Shown piece after piece: positions 25,405 through 33,193 of a DNA stretch of 34,809 bases (within the stretch, counting starts at the first letter, position 1; every line of letters begins with the position of its first letter). Location of the stretch: NCBI GenBank assembly GCA_003252075.1, contig QKDO01000038.1, positions 1 through 34,809 of the forward strand, given 5' to 3'. A program made the position numbers and the translations under genes. Source of the DNA: Nitrospirota bacterium (GTDB lineage Bacteria > Nitrospirota > Thermodesulfovibrionia > Thermodesulfovibrionales > UBA6898). The notes beneath the pieces were generated by a model. The model made no database searches. It was not told where the DNA came from and worked only from the letters and a program-made list of their open reading frames with translations.

Positions 25405-26665
25405 CAGGAGGATCGTGCAGTTTGCCGAGACAGGGTTGAAATATGCCACCTATCTCTTCCTTCTCTATGTGCTTACCGGCATAAAGAAGGGCGGCGATAT
25501 GCGGCTCTTCATTCCCTATATCACGGCACTGTTTCTGATAGCGCACCTTACGGTCAGCAGGAAATTTTCCGTCCTGCATGCGGCGCCCTTTTATGCTCTT
25601 GCAGGCTATATCGGCATCAGCTATGTTCTCGTGCTATTTTCCTTTGCGCCAAAGATTTCACTGGCAGGGCTCAGCAGGGAAGTGCTTCCCGGCATGTTCC
25701 TTTATGCAGCAGTGCATTTCCAGTCAGATGCAGAAGAAAAAGTGAAGGGCCTTTTGCTTCTTTTCGTGGTGGCACTTCTCCTTGTGGTCGGCGGCGGATA
25801 TTTTACCTACGGCATGCGCTATATGACACAGGGACTTGGCGAATACCTCCATCCTGACGTTCCTTTCCTCAAGTTCTACCTGTATTTTAACGTCTTTGCC
25901 ATGAAGGTGAATTTTTTGCTGCCCTTTGCTGTTGCCTGCAGCACCATTGTCAGGACAAAGGCTGCACGGTTCGTGATCTGGGTGGTGATTGCGGTCTCTG
26001 CCGGAGCCATAGTGCTGAGCCTTTCCCGCGGAGGGTGGGTAAGCCTGCTTGCCATATTCTTTTTCTTTTCGGTTTATCTGAGCAGGGGGCGCCTGAAATG
26101 GTCACAGGCAATTGCCATGATCAGCCTGTCCCTGTTCGTATCCTTCATTCTTGTCTGGATGGCCTTCCCCACAGTGCGGCAACGGGTCATGAACACTGCG
26201 GAAGAAGCGGGCACAGTTCACGGCAGAACCGAGATTTGGCAGCATTATATCAGTGCTGTCAAGGAAAAGCCGCTTACAGGATGGGGATATGGCGACCGTA
26301 TCGGGTGGAATGGCGCTCCGCTGATACTGGACAGAAGTTCTGAGGATACCGTGCCCGAGCAGTTCCGGATAGGGACGCATAATACCATCCTCTTTGTGCT
26401 GTACCATCAGGGCATCATCGGTCTGGCCTTTTACGCCATCTTCATGATCGTGGGTTTTGTCCAGTTGGTGAAGGTCCTGCTTCAGAACAAGGGAAGTGCC
26501 GATTCGCTCCTCGCCTTCACGCTGCTCACAGGATTTCTCGGTGTTTATGTCCTGCACTCTGCTATTGAGACGCTGCCCTTTACCTTTCCCTGCATACTTT
26601 TCGGCATTCTCAGCGGTATGCAGCAGAGAACGATGAGGGGGCGGGTGGCAGTATGCCAACGGTAA
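25337..26665 (+). CDS. O-antigen ligase / polymerase family membrane protein
   Basis: The protein has up to 442 residues and about ten to twelve hydrophobic helices. Motifs of the Wzy_C/WaaL family are visible. SLSRGGWVSLL lies around 230, and the periplasmic loop carries RTEIWQHYISAVKEKPLTGWGYG and GTHNTILFVLYHQGIIGL, with the His implicated in catalysis. It joins O-antigen units or ligates them to lipid A-core at the periplasmic face. The start is uncertain. ATG 25337 overlaps the upstream gene by 68 bp. A TTG at 25382 with GGAGAAGG just before it would give about 427 residues and a smaller overlap. Confidence 0.85.
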   Translation: MMHGRRNISLSWRRWLAEQKPYSRRIVQFAETGLKYATYLFLLYVLTGIKKGGDMRLFIPYITALFLIAHLTVSRKFSVLHAAPFYALAGYIGISYVLVLFSFAPKISLAGLSREVLPGMFLYAAVHFQSDAEEKVKGLLLLFVVALLLVVGGGYFTYGMRYMTQGLGEYLHPDVPFLKFYLYFNVFAMKVNFLLPFAVACSTIVRTKAARFVIWVVIAVSAGAIVLSLSRGGWVSLLAIFFFFSVYLSRGRLKWSQAIAMISLSLFVSFILVWMAFPTVRQRVMNTAEEAGTVHGRTEIWQHYISAVKEKPLTGWGYGDRIGWNGAPLILDRSSEDTVPEQFRIGTHNTILFVLYHQGIIGLAFYAIFMIVGFVQLVKVLLQNKGSADSLLAFTLLTGFLGVYVLHSAIETLPFTFPCILFGILSGMQQRTMRGRVAVCQR

Positions 26666-27495
26666 GCGTTGTCCTGCCTACCTATAACCGATCCCGGACA
26701 CTGGAGCGGGCGGTACAGAGCGTTCTTGCCCAGGATTTTTCTGACCTGGAACTGATCGTGGTGGATGACGGCTCCACAGACAATACGCATGAGCTGATGA
26801 CGGAGATTGCGAGCAGCGACAGACGGGTGCGCGCTATCAAACATCCTGCTAATCTCGGACAGTCGAAGGCACGCAACACCGGGATCAGCAGTGCTGCAGG
26901 TAAATTTATCGCATTCCAGGACTCTGACGACGAATGGCTTCCAGCAAAGCTCAGCAGGCAGGTGGAGGCCATGGAGGGACTTCCCGGGGATGTCGGCATG
27001 GTCTACTGCTTTGTCTATTATGTGAGCGCAGAGGGAATGAGCGTGCTCTATAAGAGACGCATCATGCCTGATGAGCCTGAACTTTACAAAAAGGGGCTTC
27101 AGTACCAATTCAGGGGCATAGGGATCCAGGCCTGCCTGTTCCGGCGGGAAGTTTTCGGTGTATGCGGGGGGTTTGACGAGAACATGAGAGGAGCGCTGGA
27201 TGACACGGAGCTTCTGATCCGCGTTTCCCGGAGTTTCAAATTCTCCTGTGTTGATGAGCCGCTGGTGAAATACTATAAGACTCCGGGCGGCCTGACAGCG
27301 CATTATGAAAAGATCCTTGATTCTGCACTGTATATATTCGATAAATATGCCACGGATATCAGGAGGGACAGAAGTATACTCGCCGCCCAATATTATCGGA
27401 TAAGCAAGCAGATGAAAAAGGCGGGCAGGCGGGCAGAGGCCCGGAAATACAAGGTGCTTGGATGGATCTCCGACATGCTGAGCAGATTCAGGTAA
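26653..27495 (+). CDS. Glycosyltransferase family 2
   Basis: This 280-residue GT-A protein has the canonical VSVVLPTYNRSRTLERAV opening and VVDDGSTDNT nucleotide binding. The DXD motif lies within FQDSDDEWLP (about 95-104). ALDDTELLIRVSR carries the likely catalytic acid region. It is an inverting transferase of the glycan operon, overlapping the ligase gene by 13 bp. Acceptor and donor are unknown. Confidence 0.92.
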   Translation: MPTVSVVLPTYNRSRTLERAVQSVLAQDFSDLELIVVDDGSTDNTHELMTEIASSDRRVRAIKHPANLGQSKARNTGISSAAGKFIAFQDSDDEWLPAKLSRQVEAMEGLPGDVGMVYCFVYYVSAEGMSVLYKRRIMPDEPELYKKGLQYQFRGIGIQACLFRREVFGVCGGFDENMRGALDDTELLIRVSRSFKFSCVDEPLVKYYKTPGGLTAHYEKILDSALYIFDKYATDIRRDRSILAAQYYRISKQMKKAGRRAEARKYKVLGWISDMLSRFR

Positions 27496-27781
27496 CATTG
27501 GTGCAGAGAGTTTTCTTCCACCATTACTGGGAAAAAGCAGATGCTCAGGCGGGGACAAAGGTAGCCGGCATGGGTAACGATCCCGACTCTGCCCATGGGC
27601 CGTCCCAGTCTGTCCGGTCTTTTTTTCAGGAAAGCAGCAGGGGTGAACGTGCTTGTTTAGATGGCGTTATCCCTCCCCGCTGTCAGCGGAATTCAGGTTC
27701 CGGACAACAGGTCATTCCACCCCTGCCTGTGGTTATCCGTGACGCACGGGAGATTGTGACGGAATCAGGTAAGCAGGACAG
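27496..27781 (+). other. Second gap inside the glycan operon
   Basis: A 107-codon frame (27462-27785) spans this gap and ends in an ATGA overlap with the next gene. Its translation shows no motif and it begins inside the preceding gene, so I do not call it. The gap may hold an eroded gene or an internal promoter. I see no clear promoter pair. Confidence 0.35.
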
Positions 27782-28930
27782 ATGAAGATCGCCCTGATCC
27801 GCAAGAAATACACCTATCACGGCGGGTCTGAGAGTTTTTCGCAGGGCCTCATTGATCAGCTTGGCCTTCAGGGGCATGAGGTCCATATCCATGCGATTTC
27901 GTGGGAAGGCATATCGCCTTCACAGGGGATTTTCTTTCACCGGGTTCCCGCAGTGACATGCAATTCGTTCCTCCGGGACCTCACCTTTGCACTTTCTTCC
28001 CGGAGTCAGGTCTCGTCGGGAAACTATGATATCATCCAGAGCCATGACAAAACGCTATATCAGGATATTTACCGGGCTGGTGACGGCTGTCATATCGAGT
28101 GGCTCAGGCAGCGCTGGGGGCGGACCGGGATCTCCGGCAAACTGTCCATGCTGTGCAATCCCTATCACTGGCTTATCCTCGGCCTGGAGCGCAGCATATT
28201 CAGGAAGCGACGTTACCGGAAGATCATAGCTATCTCTGAACTGGTAAAAAGGAACATCATCGAACACTATCACGTCCCTGCAGATGATATCGTCGTCATC
28301 TATAACGGAGTTGACCTTAAGCGGTTTCATCCGGGAAACAGGGAGCTCTTCAGGGAGGAAGTACGCAGGCAGTATCAGATTCCCGAGAATGCCCGGGCGT
28401 TCCTTTTTGTCGGTTCCGGCTTTGAGCGGAAGGGGGTCAGATATCTCATTGAAGCAGCAGAGATGCTTGATTCTCCCCTTACCCTGCTGATTGTCGGCAA
28501 GGGGTCTGGTGAGAAATTCCGGGATTTCATCAAAAAGCAGCGGGTCATCTTCTGCGGCCCGCAGAAAAACATAGAGCGGTATTATGCTGCTGCCGACGCC
28601 TTTGTCTTCCCCACGGTTTACGAACCTTTCGGCAATGTCCATCTGGAGGCCCTGGCAAGCGGGCTCCCGGTCATTACCACGCGAAACAGCGGCGCGTCCG
28701 AGATCATAGAAGAAGGGAAAAGCGGTTTTGTGGTGCAGGAACCGGAAGACTCGGCGGCCATTTCTGGCAGAATGAAAAGACTTCTTGATGCTGACCTGCT
28801 TCATGCGATGGGGAATGAAGCGCGGAAGGCAGCTGAGAAATTCACGATGGAACGTTTTATCCGTGAGATGACGCGGCTATATTCGGATATAATGGAAGAG
28901 AAAACAGCCCGTAAGAGGAGCAGCAGGTGA
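27782..28930 (+). CDS. Glycosyltransferase family 4, WaaG-like
   Basis: The 382-residue GT-B enzyme begins IALIRKKYTYHGGSESFSQGL, the GGxE acceptor-loop pattern of WaaG-like LPS core glucosyltransferases. It has ISELVKRNIIEHYHVP and IYNGVDLKRFHPGN in the middle. The donor site FPTVYEPFGNVHLEALASGLPVITT includes the E-x7-E pair. It probably adds a hexose to the heptose region of the core. The WaaG assignment rests on sequence style only. The stop overlaps the next GTG as GTGA. Confidence 0.87.
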   Translation: MKIALIRKKYTYHGGSESFSQGLIDQLGLQGHEVHIHAISWEGISPSQGIFFHRVPAVTCNSFLRDLTFALSSRSQVSSGNYDIIQSHDKTLYQDIYRAGDGCHIEWLRQRWGRTGISGKLSMLCNPYHWLILGLERSIFRKRRYRKIIAISELVKRNIIEHYHVPADDIVVIYNGVDLKRFHPGNRELFREEVRRQYQIPENARAFLFVGSGFERKGVRYLIEAAEMLDSPLTLLIVGKGSGEKFRDFIKKQRVIFCGPQKNIERYYAAADAFVFPTVYEPFGNVHLEALASGLPVITTRNSGASEIIEEGKSGFVVQEPEDSAAISGRMKRLLDADLLHAMGNEARKAAEKFTMERFIREMTRLYSDIMEEKTARKRSSR

Positions 28931-29667
28931 TTCCGGTTTCTGTTGTTATAGTCACGAAGGACGAGGAAAGGAATATCGAAGATGCGCTCAGGAGCGCGGC
29001 AGGAGCTCAGGAGATCGTTGTGGTGGATTCTTTCAGTACCGACAGGACGGTCGAGATCTGTAGAGGATATACTGACCGTGTTCTCCAGCACGCATGGCTG
29101 GGGTATGCACGCCAGAAACAGCTGGCAGTCGACCATGCGCGGGGCCCCTGGGTACTCATCCTGGATGCTGATGAACGCATAACCCCTGAGCTGCGGGACG
29201 AGATTGCAGGAGCGATATTGAACACTGACTGTGACGGATTTTCCCTGCCCAGGCGGAACTATTTCCTCGGCAGATGGATAAAGCACAGCGGGTGGTGGCC
29301 TGACAGCACGCTCAGGCTTTTCCTGAAGGATCGGGGCGGGCTGGAAGACCGCGAAGTCCACGAGAAGGTCGTTGTCCGCGGCAGGGTCGGGCAGCTGCAT
29401 GCGCCGCTGGAACATCATACCTACCGGTCCATAGCAGATTATGTCCACAAGGCAGAGCTCTACTCGTCACTTGCTGCGAAAGAAATACGGAAGAGGGGGC
29501 GGCCCGGGATCTTTTCCTTGATAGCCAAGCCATTTTTTACCTTCGTCAAGATGTATGTTCTCCGGAGAGGCTTTCTTGACGGGATGCATGGCCTGGTCCT
29601 TGCCGTGCTGTACGGGTACTACACGTTTCTCAAATATGCCAGGGCATGGGAAGAGAACCAAGAATAG
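28927..29667 (+). CDS. Glycosyltransferase family 2, WaaE/KdtX-like
   Basis: A GTG start at 28927 overlaps the upstream stop. The 246-residue product has VSVVIVTKDEERNIEDAL, VVDSFSTDRTVEI and the DXD motif in LDADERITPEL. The RDGLEDREVHEKVVV-type segment appears here as GGLEDREVHEKVVV. A hydrophobic C-terminal part (FFTFVKMYVLRRGFLDGMHGL) follows. These features match the WaaE/KdtX group that transfers glucose to the first heptose of the LPS inner core. Together with the WaaG-like gene it suggests core extension. No separate ribosome binding site is clear, consistent with coupling. Confidence 0.88.
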   Translation: MIPVSVVIVTKDEERNIEDALRSAAGAQEIVVVDSFSTDRTVEICRGYTDRVLQHAWLGYARQKQLAVDHARGPWVLILDADERITPELRDEIAGAILNTDCDGFSLPRRNYFLGRWIKHSGWWPDSTLRLFLKDRGGLEDREVHEKVVVRGRVGQLHAPLEHHTYRSIADYVHKAELYSSLAAKEIRKRGRPGIFSLIAKPFFTFVKMYVLRRGFLDGMHGLVLAVLYGYYTFLKYARAWEENQE

Positions 29668-29676
29668 GGAATCAGG

Positions 29677-29682
29677 TATAAT
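29677..29682 (+). promoter_or_regulatory. Possible internal promoter (-10) before ugd
   Basis: TATAAT lies about 40 bp upstream of ugd, after a 53-bp gap in the operon and before a strong GGAGG. No matching -35 is evident, so it is a weak candidate. Confidence 0.35.
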
Positions 29683-29720
29683 ATCAGCCACTGAACACAG
29701 TACATTTTTTCGGAGGGTAT

Positions 29721-31025
29721 ATGCATATAGGAGTTATCGGCACCGGCTACGTCGGCCTCGTTACGGGTGCATGTTTTGCGGAGTTCGGTGTGGCAGTCAC
29801 CTGCATCGACAAGGACGAAAAGAAGATAAAAGCCCTGAAGAAGGGAGATATCCCTTTTTACGAACCCGGTCTTGAGGACCTGGTAAAAAAGAATGTCAAG
29901 AACGGCAGGCTCAGATTTTCGACGCGGATACAGGATGCCGTGGACTCGAGCCTGATCATCTTTATCGCCGTCGGGACGCCGCCGCGCGGCGACGGCTCAG
30001 CGGACATGCGGTATGTTGAAGCTGTTGCCGAAGAGATTGCGCAGAACATCAGGGGGTACAAGGTGATCGTGACCAAGAGCACGGTCCCGGTGGGGACTGG
30101 TGCCCGGCTGCGGAAGATTATTTCCCGGAAGCTCAAGGAGCAGATGGACTTTGATATCGTCTCCAATCCGGAATTCCTCAGAGAAGGCTCAGCTATTGAG
30201 GATTTCATGCGGCCGAACCGGGTCATTATCGGGGCGTCGAGTCAGCAGGCCATTGCGATCATGAAGGACCTTTACGGGCCCCTTTACCTCATCGAGACGC
30301 CCTTCGTGATCACGAACATAGAGACCGCGGAGCTGATCAAGTATGCAGCGAACTCTTTCCTCGCCGTGAAGATATCCTTTATCAATGAAATGGCGAACCT
30401 TTGTGACCGCGTGGGTGCCGACGTGCATATGGTCGCAAAAGGCATGGGGCTTGACCACCGTATCGGCTCCAAGTTCCTCCATCCGGGCCCCGGGTACGGT
30501 GGATCATGCTTTCCCAAGGACACGCGGGCGCTTCTGACGATAGCGGAGAAGCATAACGCCGATGTCGGCGTTGTCAGGGCGGCAGTAGCGGCGAATGAAC
30601 AGCAGAAACATATTGCCGTTGAGAAGATACGGAGTGGTATGGGCGATCTGAAGGCGAAGACCTTCGCGATCCTCGGGCTGTCGTTCAAGCCCAACACGAA
30701 CGATATGCGTGAGGCCCCTTCGATTTATATCATCGAGCATCTGCTCAGGGAGAAGGCGAAGGTGAAGGCCTTTGATCCCATTGCCATGGAGGATGCAAAG
30801 GCTATTTTCGGAAATACCATCGGCTATGCGAAGACGCCCTATGACTGCATGAAGGGTGCTGACGCAGTCGTGATCGTGACGGAATGGAACGAATTCCGGA
30901 ACCTTGAGCTCATGAAGATCAAGGCCCTTCTGAAAACACCCTATTTCTTTGACCTTAGGAATATCTATGAGCCGGGCAAGATGAAAAAGCTCGGGTTCAA
31001 GTATTTTTGCGTCGGCAGGAACTGA
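29721..31025 (+). CDS. ugd: UDP-glucose 6-dehydrogenase
   Basis: The 434-residue enzyme has the NAD-binding GTGYVG (7-12) and the substrate segment NPEFLREGSAIEDF. The catalytic cysteine C263 lies in GYGGSCFPKD, and LGLSFKPNTNDMREAPS is in the C-terminal domain. It oxidises UDP-glucose to UDP-glucuronate with two NAD+, feeding uronic-acid-containing core, O-antigen or capsule. The start follows GGAGGGTAT. It is the last gene of the glycan cluster. Confidence 0.96.
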   Translation: MHIGVIGTGYVGLVTGACFAEFGVAVTCIDKDEKKIKALKKGDIPFYEPGLEDLVKKNVKNGRLRFSTRIQDAVDSSLIIFIAVGTPPRGDGSADMRYVEAVAEEIAQNIRGYKVIVTKSTVPVGTGARLRKIISRKLKEQMDFDIVSNPEFLREGSAIEDFMRPNRVIIGASSQQAIAIMKDLYGPLYLIETPFVITNIETAELIKYAANSFLAVKISFINEMANLCDRVGADVHMVAKGMGLDHRIGSKFLHPGPGYGGSCFPKDTRALLTIAEKHNADVGVVRAAVAANEQQKHIAVEKIRSGMGDLKAKTFAILGLSFKPNTNDMREAPSIYIIEHLLREKAKVKAFDPIAMEDAKAIFGNTIGYAKTPYDCMKGADAVVIVTEWNEFRNLELMKIKALLKTPYFFDLRNIYEPGKMKKLGFKYFCVGRN

Positions 31026-31028
31026 TGT

Positions 31029-31057
31029 TTGCTTTTGTTTTTTCTTTTTGGTATGTT
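31029..31057 (+). promoter_or_regulatory. Promoter of tRNA-Val
   Basis: TTGCTT (31029-31034) and TATGTT (31052-31057) are separated by 17 bases. The pair sits about 40 bp before the tRNA, just after the ugd stop. Confidence 0.45.
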
Positions 31058-31096
31058 CTAATCACTGATCACGCTTTTCTTGTTACTGTCGAAGCG

Positions 31097-31170
31097 GGCG
31101 ATTAGCTCAGCGGGAGAGCACTCCCTTCACACGGGAGGGGTCACTGGTTCAATCCCAGTATCGCCCACCA
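31097..31170 (+). tRNA. tRNA-Val (anticodon CAC)
   Basis: A complete cloverleaf is visible. The acceptor stem GGGCGAT pairs with ATCGCCC. The D stem is GCTC/GAGC and the anticodon stem CTCCC/GGGAG. The loop TTCACAC gives anticodon CAC, for GUG codons. The T arm is ACTGG-TTCAATC-CCAGT. The discriminator A and an encoded CCA complete the 74-nt gene. An integrase gene follows closely, so its 3' half is the likely attachment site. Confidence 0.96.
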
Positions 31171-31181
31171 TAACAGGCTGG

Positions 31182-31211
31182 AAGAAACTCCTTGAAATAC
31201 AAGGATTTCTT
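31182..31211 (+). terminator. Terminator-like hairpin after tRNA-Val
   Basis: AAGAAA-c-TCCTTG (31182-31194) pairs with CAAGGA-TTTCTT (31200-31211) around a five-base loop, giving a 12-bp stem with one bulged C. T-rich sequence follows (CTTTTCTTTT). It could end tRNA transcription. Confidence 0.6.
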
Positions 31212-31253
31212 TCGGCTTTTCTTTTGTCCTTACCCATTCTTACCATCTCGTTA

Positions 31254-32315
31254 TTATCCCAACTGTGCTAATTTTGTGCTAATTATTTTTGTTCCGTTCA
31301 AAGTCTTGTCCAAAACATTGACTGCATTGTTTAAATGTCCCGGCGATAAGTGACTATAGCGCAGAGTCATGTTTAAGGACTTATGGCCCAGGAGCCTTGA
31401 TACCGTTGTCAGATCAATCCCGGACATGACAAGGTGACTTGCAAAGGTATGTCTGAGATCGTGGAAATGAAAATCCCTAATCCCGGCCCTCCTGAGCGCT
31501 GTATTGAATGAACGCTTAATGTCCTTAAAGGGCTTTCCTGTCGCCTGATCGTAAAAGACATAGGGAATATCAAGTCTTCTGGCTAATCCCTGCAATACGC
31601 CTCTCAAAGTTTCATCAATTGGGATTTCTCTGCGTTCCCCGTTCTTAGTCCTGTCTAAGAGAACATAGCCGTGCTTGAGATCAATATTCATCTCCCATTG
31701 CAGGCTTAAGATCTCGCCTCTTCTCATGCCTGTGTGTATTGCCGTAATGACGATAGGCCGCAGGTGAGCATCACACTTGCTGATAAGCGTCTGTACCTCT
31801 TCAATAGTCAGATAGCGTAATCTTTTGCCGTTATCCTTGAGAGGCTTTATTTTACGGATACGCTTCAGTATGTCCTCTGTCACCATCTCCCATTCCACGG
31901 CTTTATTGAACATGTGTTTCAGCAGATTGGTTACCTTATTGTTGCTTGCAGGCTTATAGCCCTTGTTTATGAGGTCAGTCTGTAACTGATCAACAATGGC
32001 AGTGTTGAAACGCTTTAGTTGCATGTCGCCGTAGACTGACAGCAATTGCCCTATCGTATAGATTTTGATCTTTGCTGAGTTCTGCCGTCCTGTCACCCAT
32101 GAGATATACTTCTCTGATAGTTCCCGGAAACTATAGTTCTGAATCCGCTTTATTTCGGGTTCTTCCCCTTTGTCAATTGTCTGTCTTCTGTCAGCAAGCA
32201 TGGATTCAGCTTTCTTGAATTTGTTGCTGAACGTGGATTCTCTTTTTTGCTTTCCGTCAAGGCACGTATAACGAATCCAATATACAGAACCGCGCTTATA
32301 AATACCACGAGCCAT
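31254..32315 (-). CDS. Tyrosine recombinase / phage-type integrase
   Basis: The 353-residue protein has an N-terminal arm-type region (GIYKRGSVYWIRYTC) and a SAM-like core-binding domain (about 60-155). The catalytic domain carries R198 (HTGMRRGE), H285 and R288 (HDLRH), H311 (LLGHKS) and the nucleophile Y320 (RYSHLS). All key residues are intact, so it should be active. It catalyses site-specific integration and excision, presumably at the adjacent tRNA-Val. It is transcribed toward the tRNA, three bases after the XRE gene, so the two are likely cotranscribed. Confidence 0.95.
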   Translation of the reverse strand: MARGIYKRGSVYWIRYTCLDGKQKRESTFSNKFKKAESMLADRRQTIDKGEEPEIKRIQNYSFRELSEKYISWVTGRQNSAKIKIYTIGQLLSVYGDMQLKRFNTAIVDQLQTDLINKGYKPASNNKVTNLLKHMFNKAVEWEMVTEDILKRIRKIKPLKDNGKRLRYLTIEEVQTLISKCDAHLRPIVITAIHTGMRRGEILSLQWEMNIDLKHGYVLLDRTKNGERREIPIDETLRGVLQGLARRLDIPYVFYDQATGKPFKDIKRSFNTALRRAGIRDFHFHDLRHTFASHLVMSGIDLTTVSRLLGHKSLNMTLRYSHLSPGHLNNAVNVLDKTLNGTKIISTKLAQLG

Positions 32316-32318
32316 ACC

Positions 32319-32525
32319 TCACACTCCTTTCAGTTTTCTTCTTTTTTTGTGTTTCTCTTCAACACAGACCAGCAAAAGCTTTAAAGTCTGACTCGATTCT
32401 CTCATCCCCCTTTCAAGATAATAGACATGCTGTTCCGTCACGCCAAGAAATTCTGAGAAAGCCCTTTGAGAGAGGCCCATGTCATTTCTCAATTCTCTAA
32501 TTTCTTCTGGCGTCCACTTCCTCAT
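32319..32525 (-). CDS. Small XRE-family helix-turn-helix regulator
   Basis: From the ATG at 32523-32525 the protein has 68 residues. It has a helix-turn-helix of the lambda-repressor/XRE type (EEIRELRNDMGLSQRAFSEFLGV, with recognition helix TEQHVYYLERG) and a basic tail (KHKKRRKLKG). The frame is open back to 32675, but the upstream 50 residues look non-coding and the chosen start begins with the typical RKWTPEEIRELR. It probably represses or tunes the integrase gene three bases downstream. It resembles the small regulators paired with integrases in mobile elements. Confidence 0.78.
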   Translation of the reverse strand: MRKWTPEEIRELRNDMGLSQRAFSEFLGVTEQHVYYLERGMRESSQTLKLLLVCVEEKHKKRRKLKGV

Positions 32526-32953
32526 GCTTAAATAATACCTAACTAAGTTATGCTTGTCAAGAATTGTGTGTGGTGGACGAAAATCCGCTATGAGGTCAAT
32601 GAATCGATACTGAATATTCTTCCTCCTACCAGTTGCAATCCCCGATAACTGTAGACTACATGTCGTCATCCGCATACCTATGATTTCATGCAGGCCCGTC
32701 TAAGTACTTACTGTAAATCGCAATAGTTTCGGATACTATCAACTATCGTCCACTCTCGGTATTCGGGAGAGGATGCCACAGAGCAACTCGTGAAAGTTCC
32801 CATTAATTATCAATAGACCTGATTCGGTAATATCTGAAGACAGCAAACCCGATGTGACACCATACATGCGCTTTGATCAACGCAGATCATCATTGGGTTA
32901 TTTAATTTTGACAACCAGGACATATTGTGTTAATAGTTAAGTAAGCAGCGAAA
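32526..32953. other. AT-rich intergenic region right of the integrase module
   Basis: I see no gene on either strand. The left part must hold the XRE-integrase promoter, and the right end holds the promoter at 32908-32936. A small dyad, CTCTCGGTATTCGGGAGAG, lies near 32752-32770. Confidence 0.45.
32908..32936 (+). promoter_or_regulatory. Sigma-70 promoter before the structured leader
   Basis: A perfect TTGACA (32908-32913) is followed 17 bases later by TAATAG (32931-32936), in an AT-rich setting. Predicted transcription starts near 32943, ten bases before the first stem of the leader RNA. Confidence 0.55.
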
Positions 32954-33040
32954 TTCCTAACAAAGCCAACCCACTCGTGAGGTTGGGGCGAAAGGCGGCG
33001 GGTCTTTTGCATATTAAGATGGCTGAGTGGTCGAAGGAAG
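32954..33040 (+). ncRNA. Structured leader, candidate c-di-GMP-I (GEMM)-like riboswitch
   Basis: TTCCT (32954-32958) pairs with AGGAA (33035-33039) to close an element containing CCAACC...GGTTGG, GGGGCGAAAGGC, CGGGTCT and a TCTT/AAGA stem (33003-33006 / 33016-33019), then GATGGCTG. The order and several strings (AAAG, CGGGTCT, GATGGC, CGAAGG) match GEMM RNAs, which bind cyclic di-GMP and often control exported or pilus proteins. The highly conserved GCAAAGCC core is altered here, so it may be a variant, a decayed copy or a different RNA. The string GGCTGAGTGGTCGAAGG also matches the D-arm of bacterial tRNA-Ser, an alternative explanation for part of it. It lies about 150 bp before an exported-protein gene. 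Confidence 0.45.
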
Positions 33041-33193
33041 TCATGTCGGCATGCGCGGCTTATTTACGGATATGATCTTGCTTACACAGAGGGCGGGAAG
33101 GAGTGGAAGAAGATTAAGGATAGAGACCCTGAACCCTAAGATCATACAGTATTTCTCTAAGGGGAGCACCGAACGCATTAAGGAGGGAACAAC

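Larger units (their letters stand above)
31141..32525 (-). mobile_element. tRNA-anchored end of an integrated element (integrase module)
   Basis: A tyrosine integrase and a small XRE regulator sit directly against the 3' end of tRNA-Val, the standard arrangement of a genomic island or prophage end. Base composition is visibly more AT-rich than the glycan cluster. I found no second copy of the tRNA 3' end in the remaining 3.6 kb, so the other attachment site is outside the window or lost. The right boundary given is only the end of the module I can recognise. Confidence 0.55.

Noticed and set aside
27462-27785. 107-codon frame in the gap before the WaaG-like gene
   Set aside because: It starts inside the preceding GT2 gene and shows no recognisable domain. 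The ATGA overlap with the next gene is suggestive but not enough.
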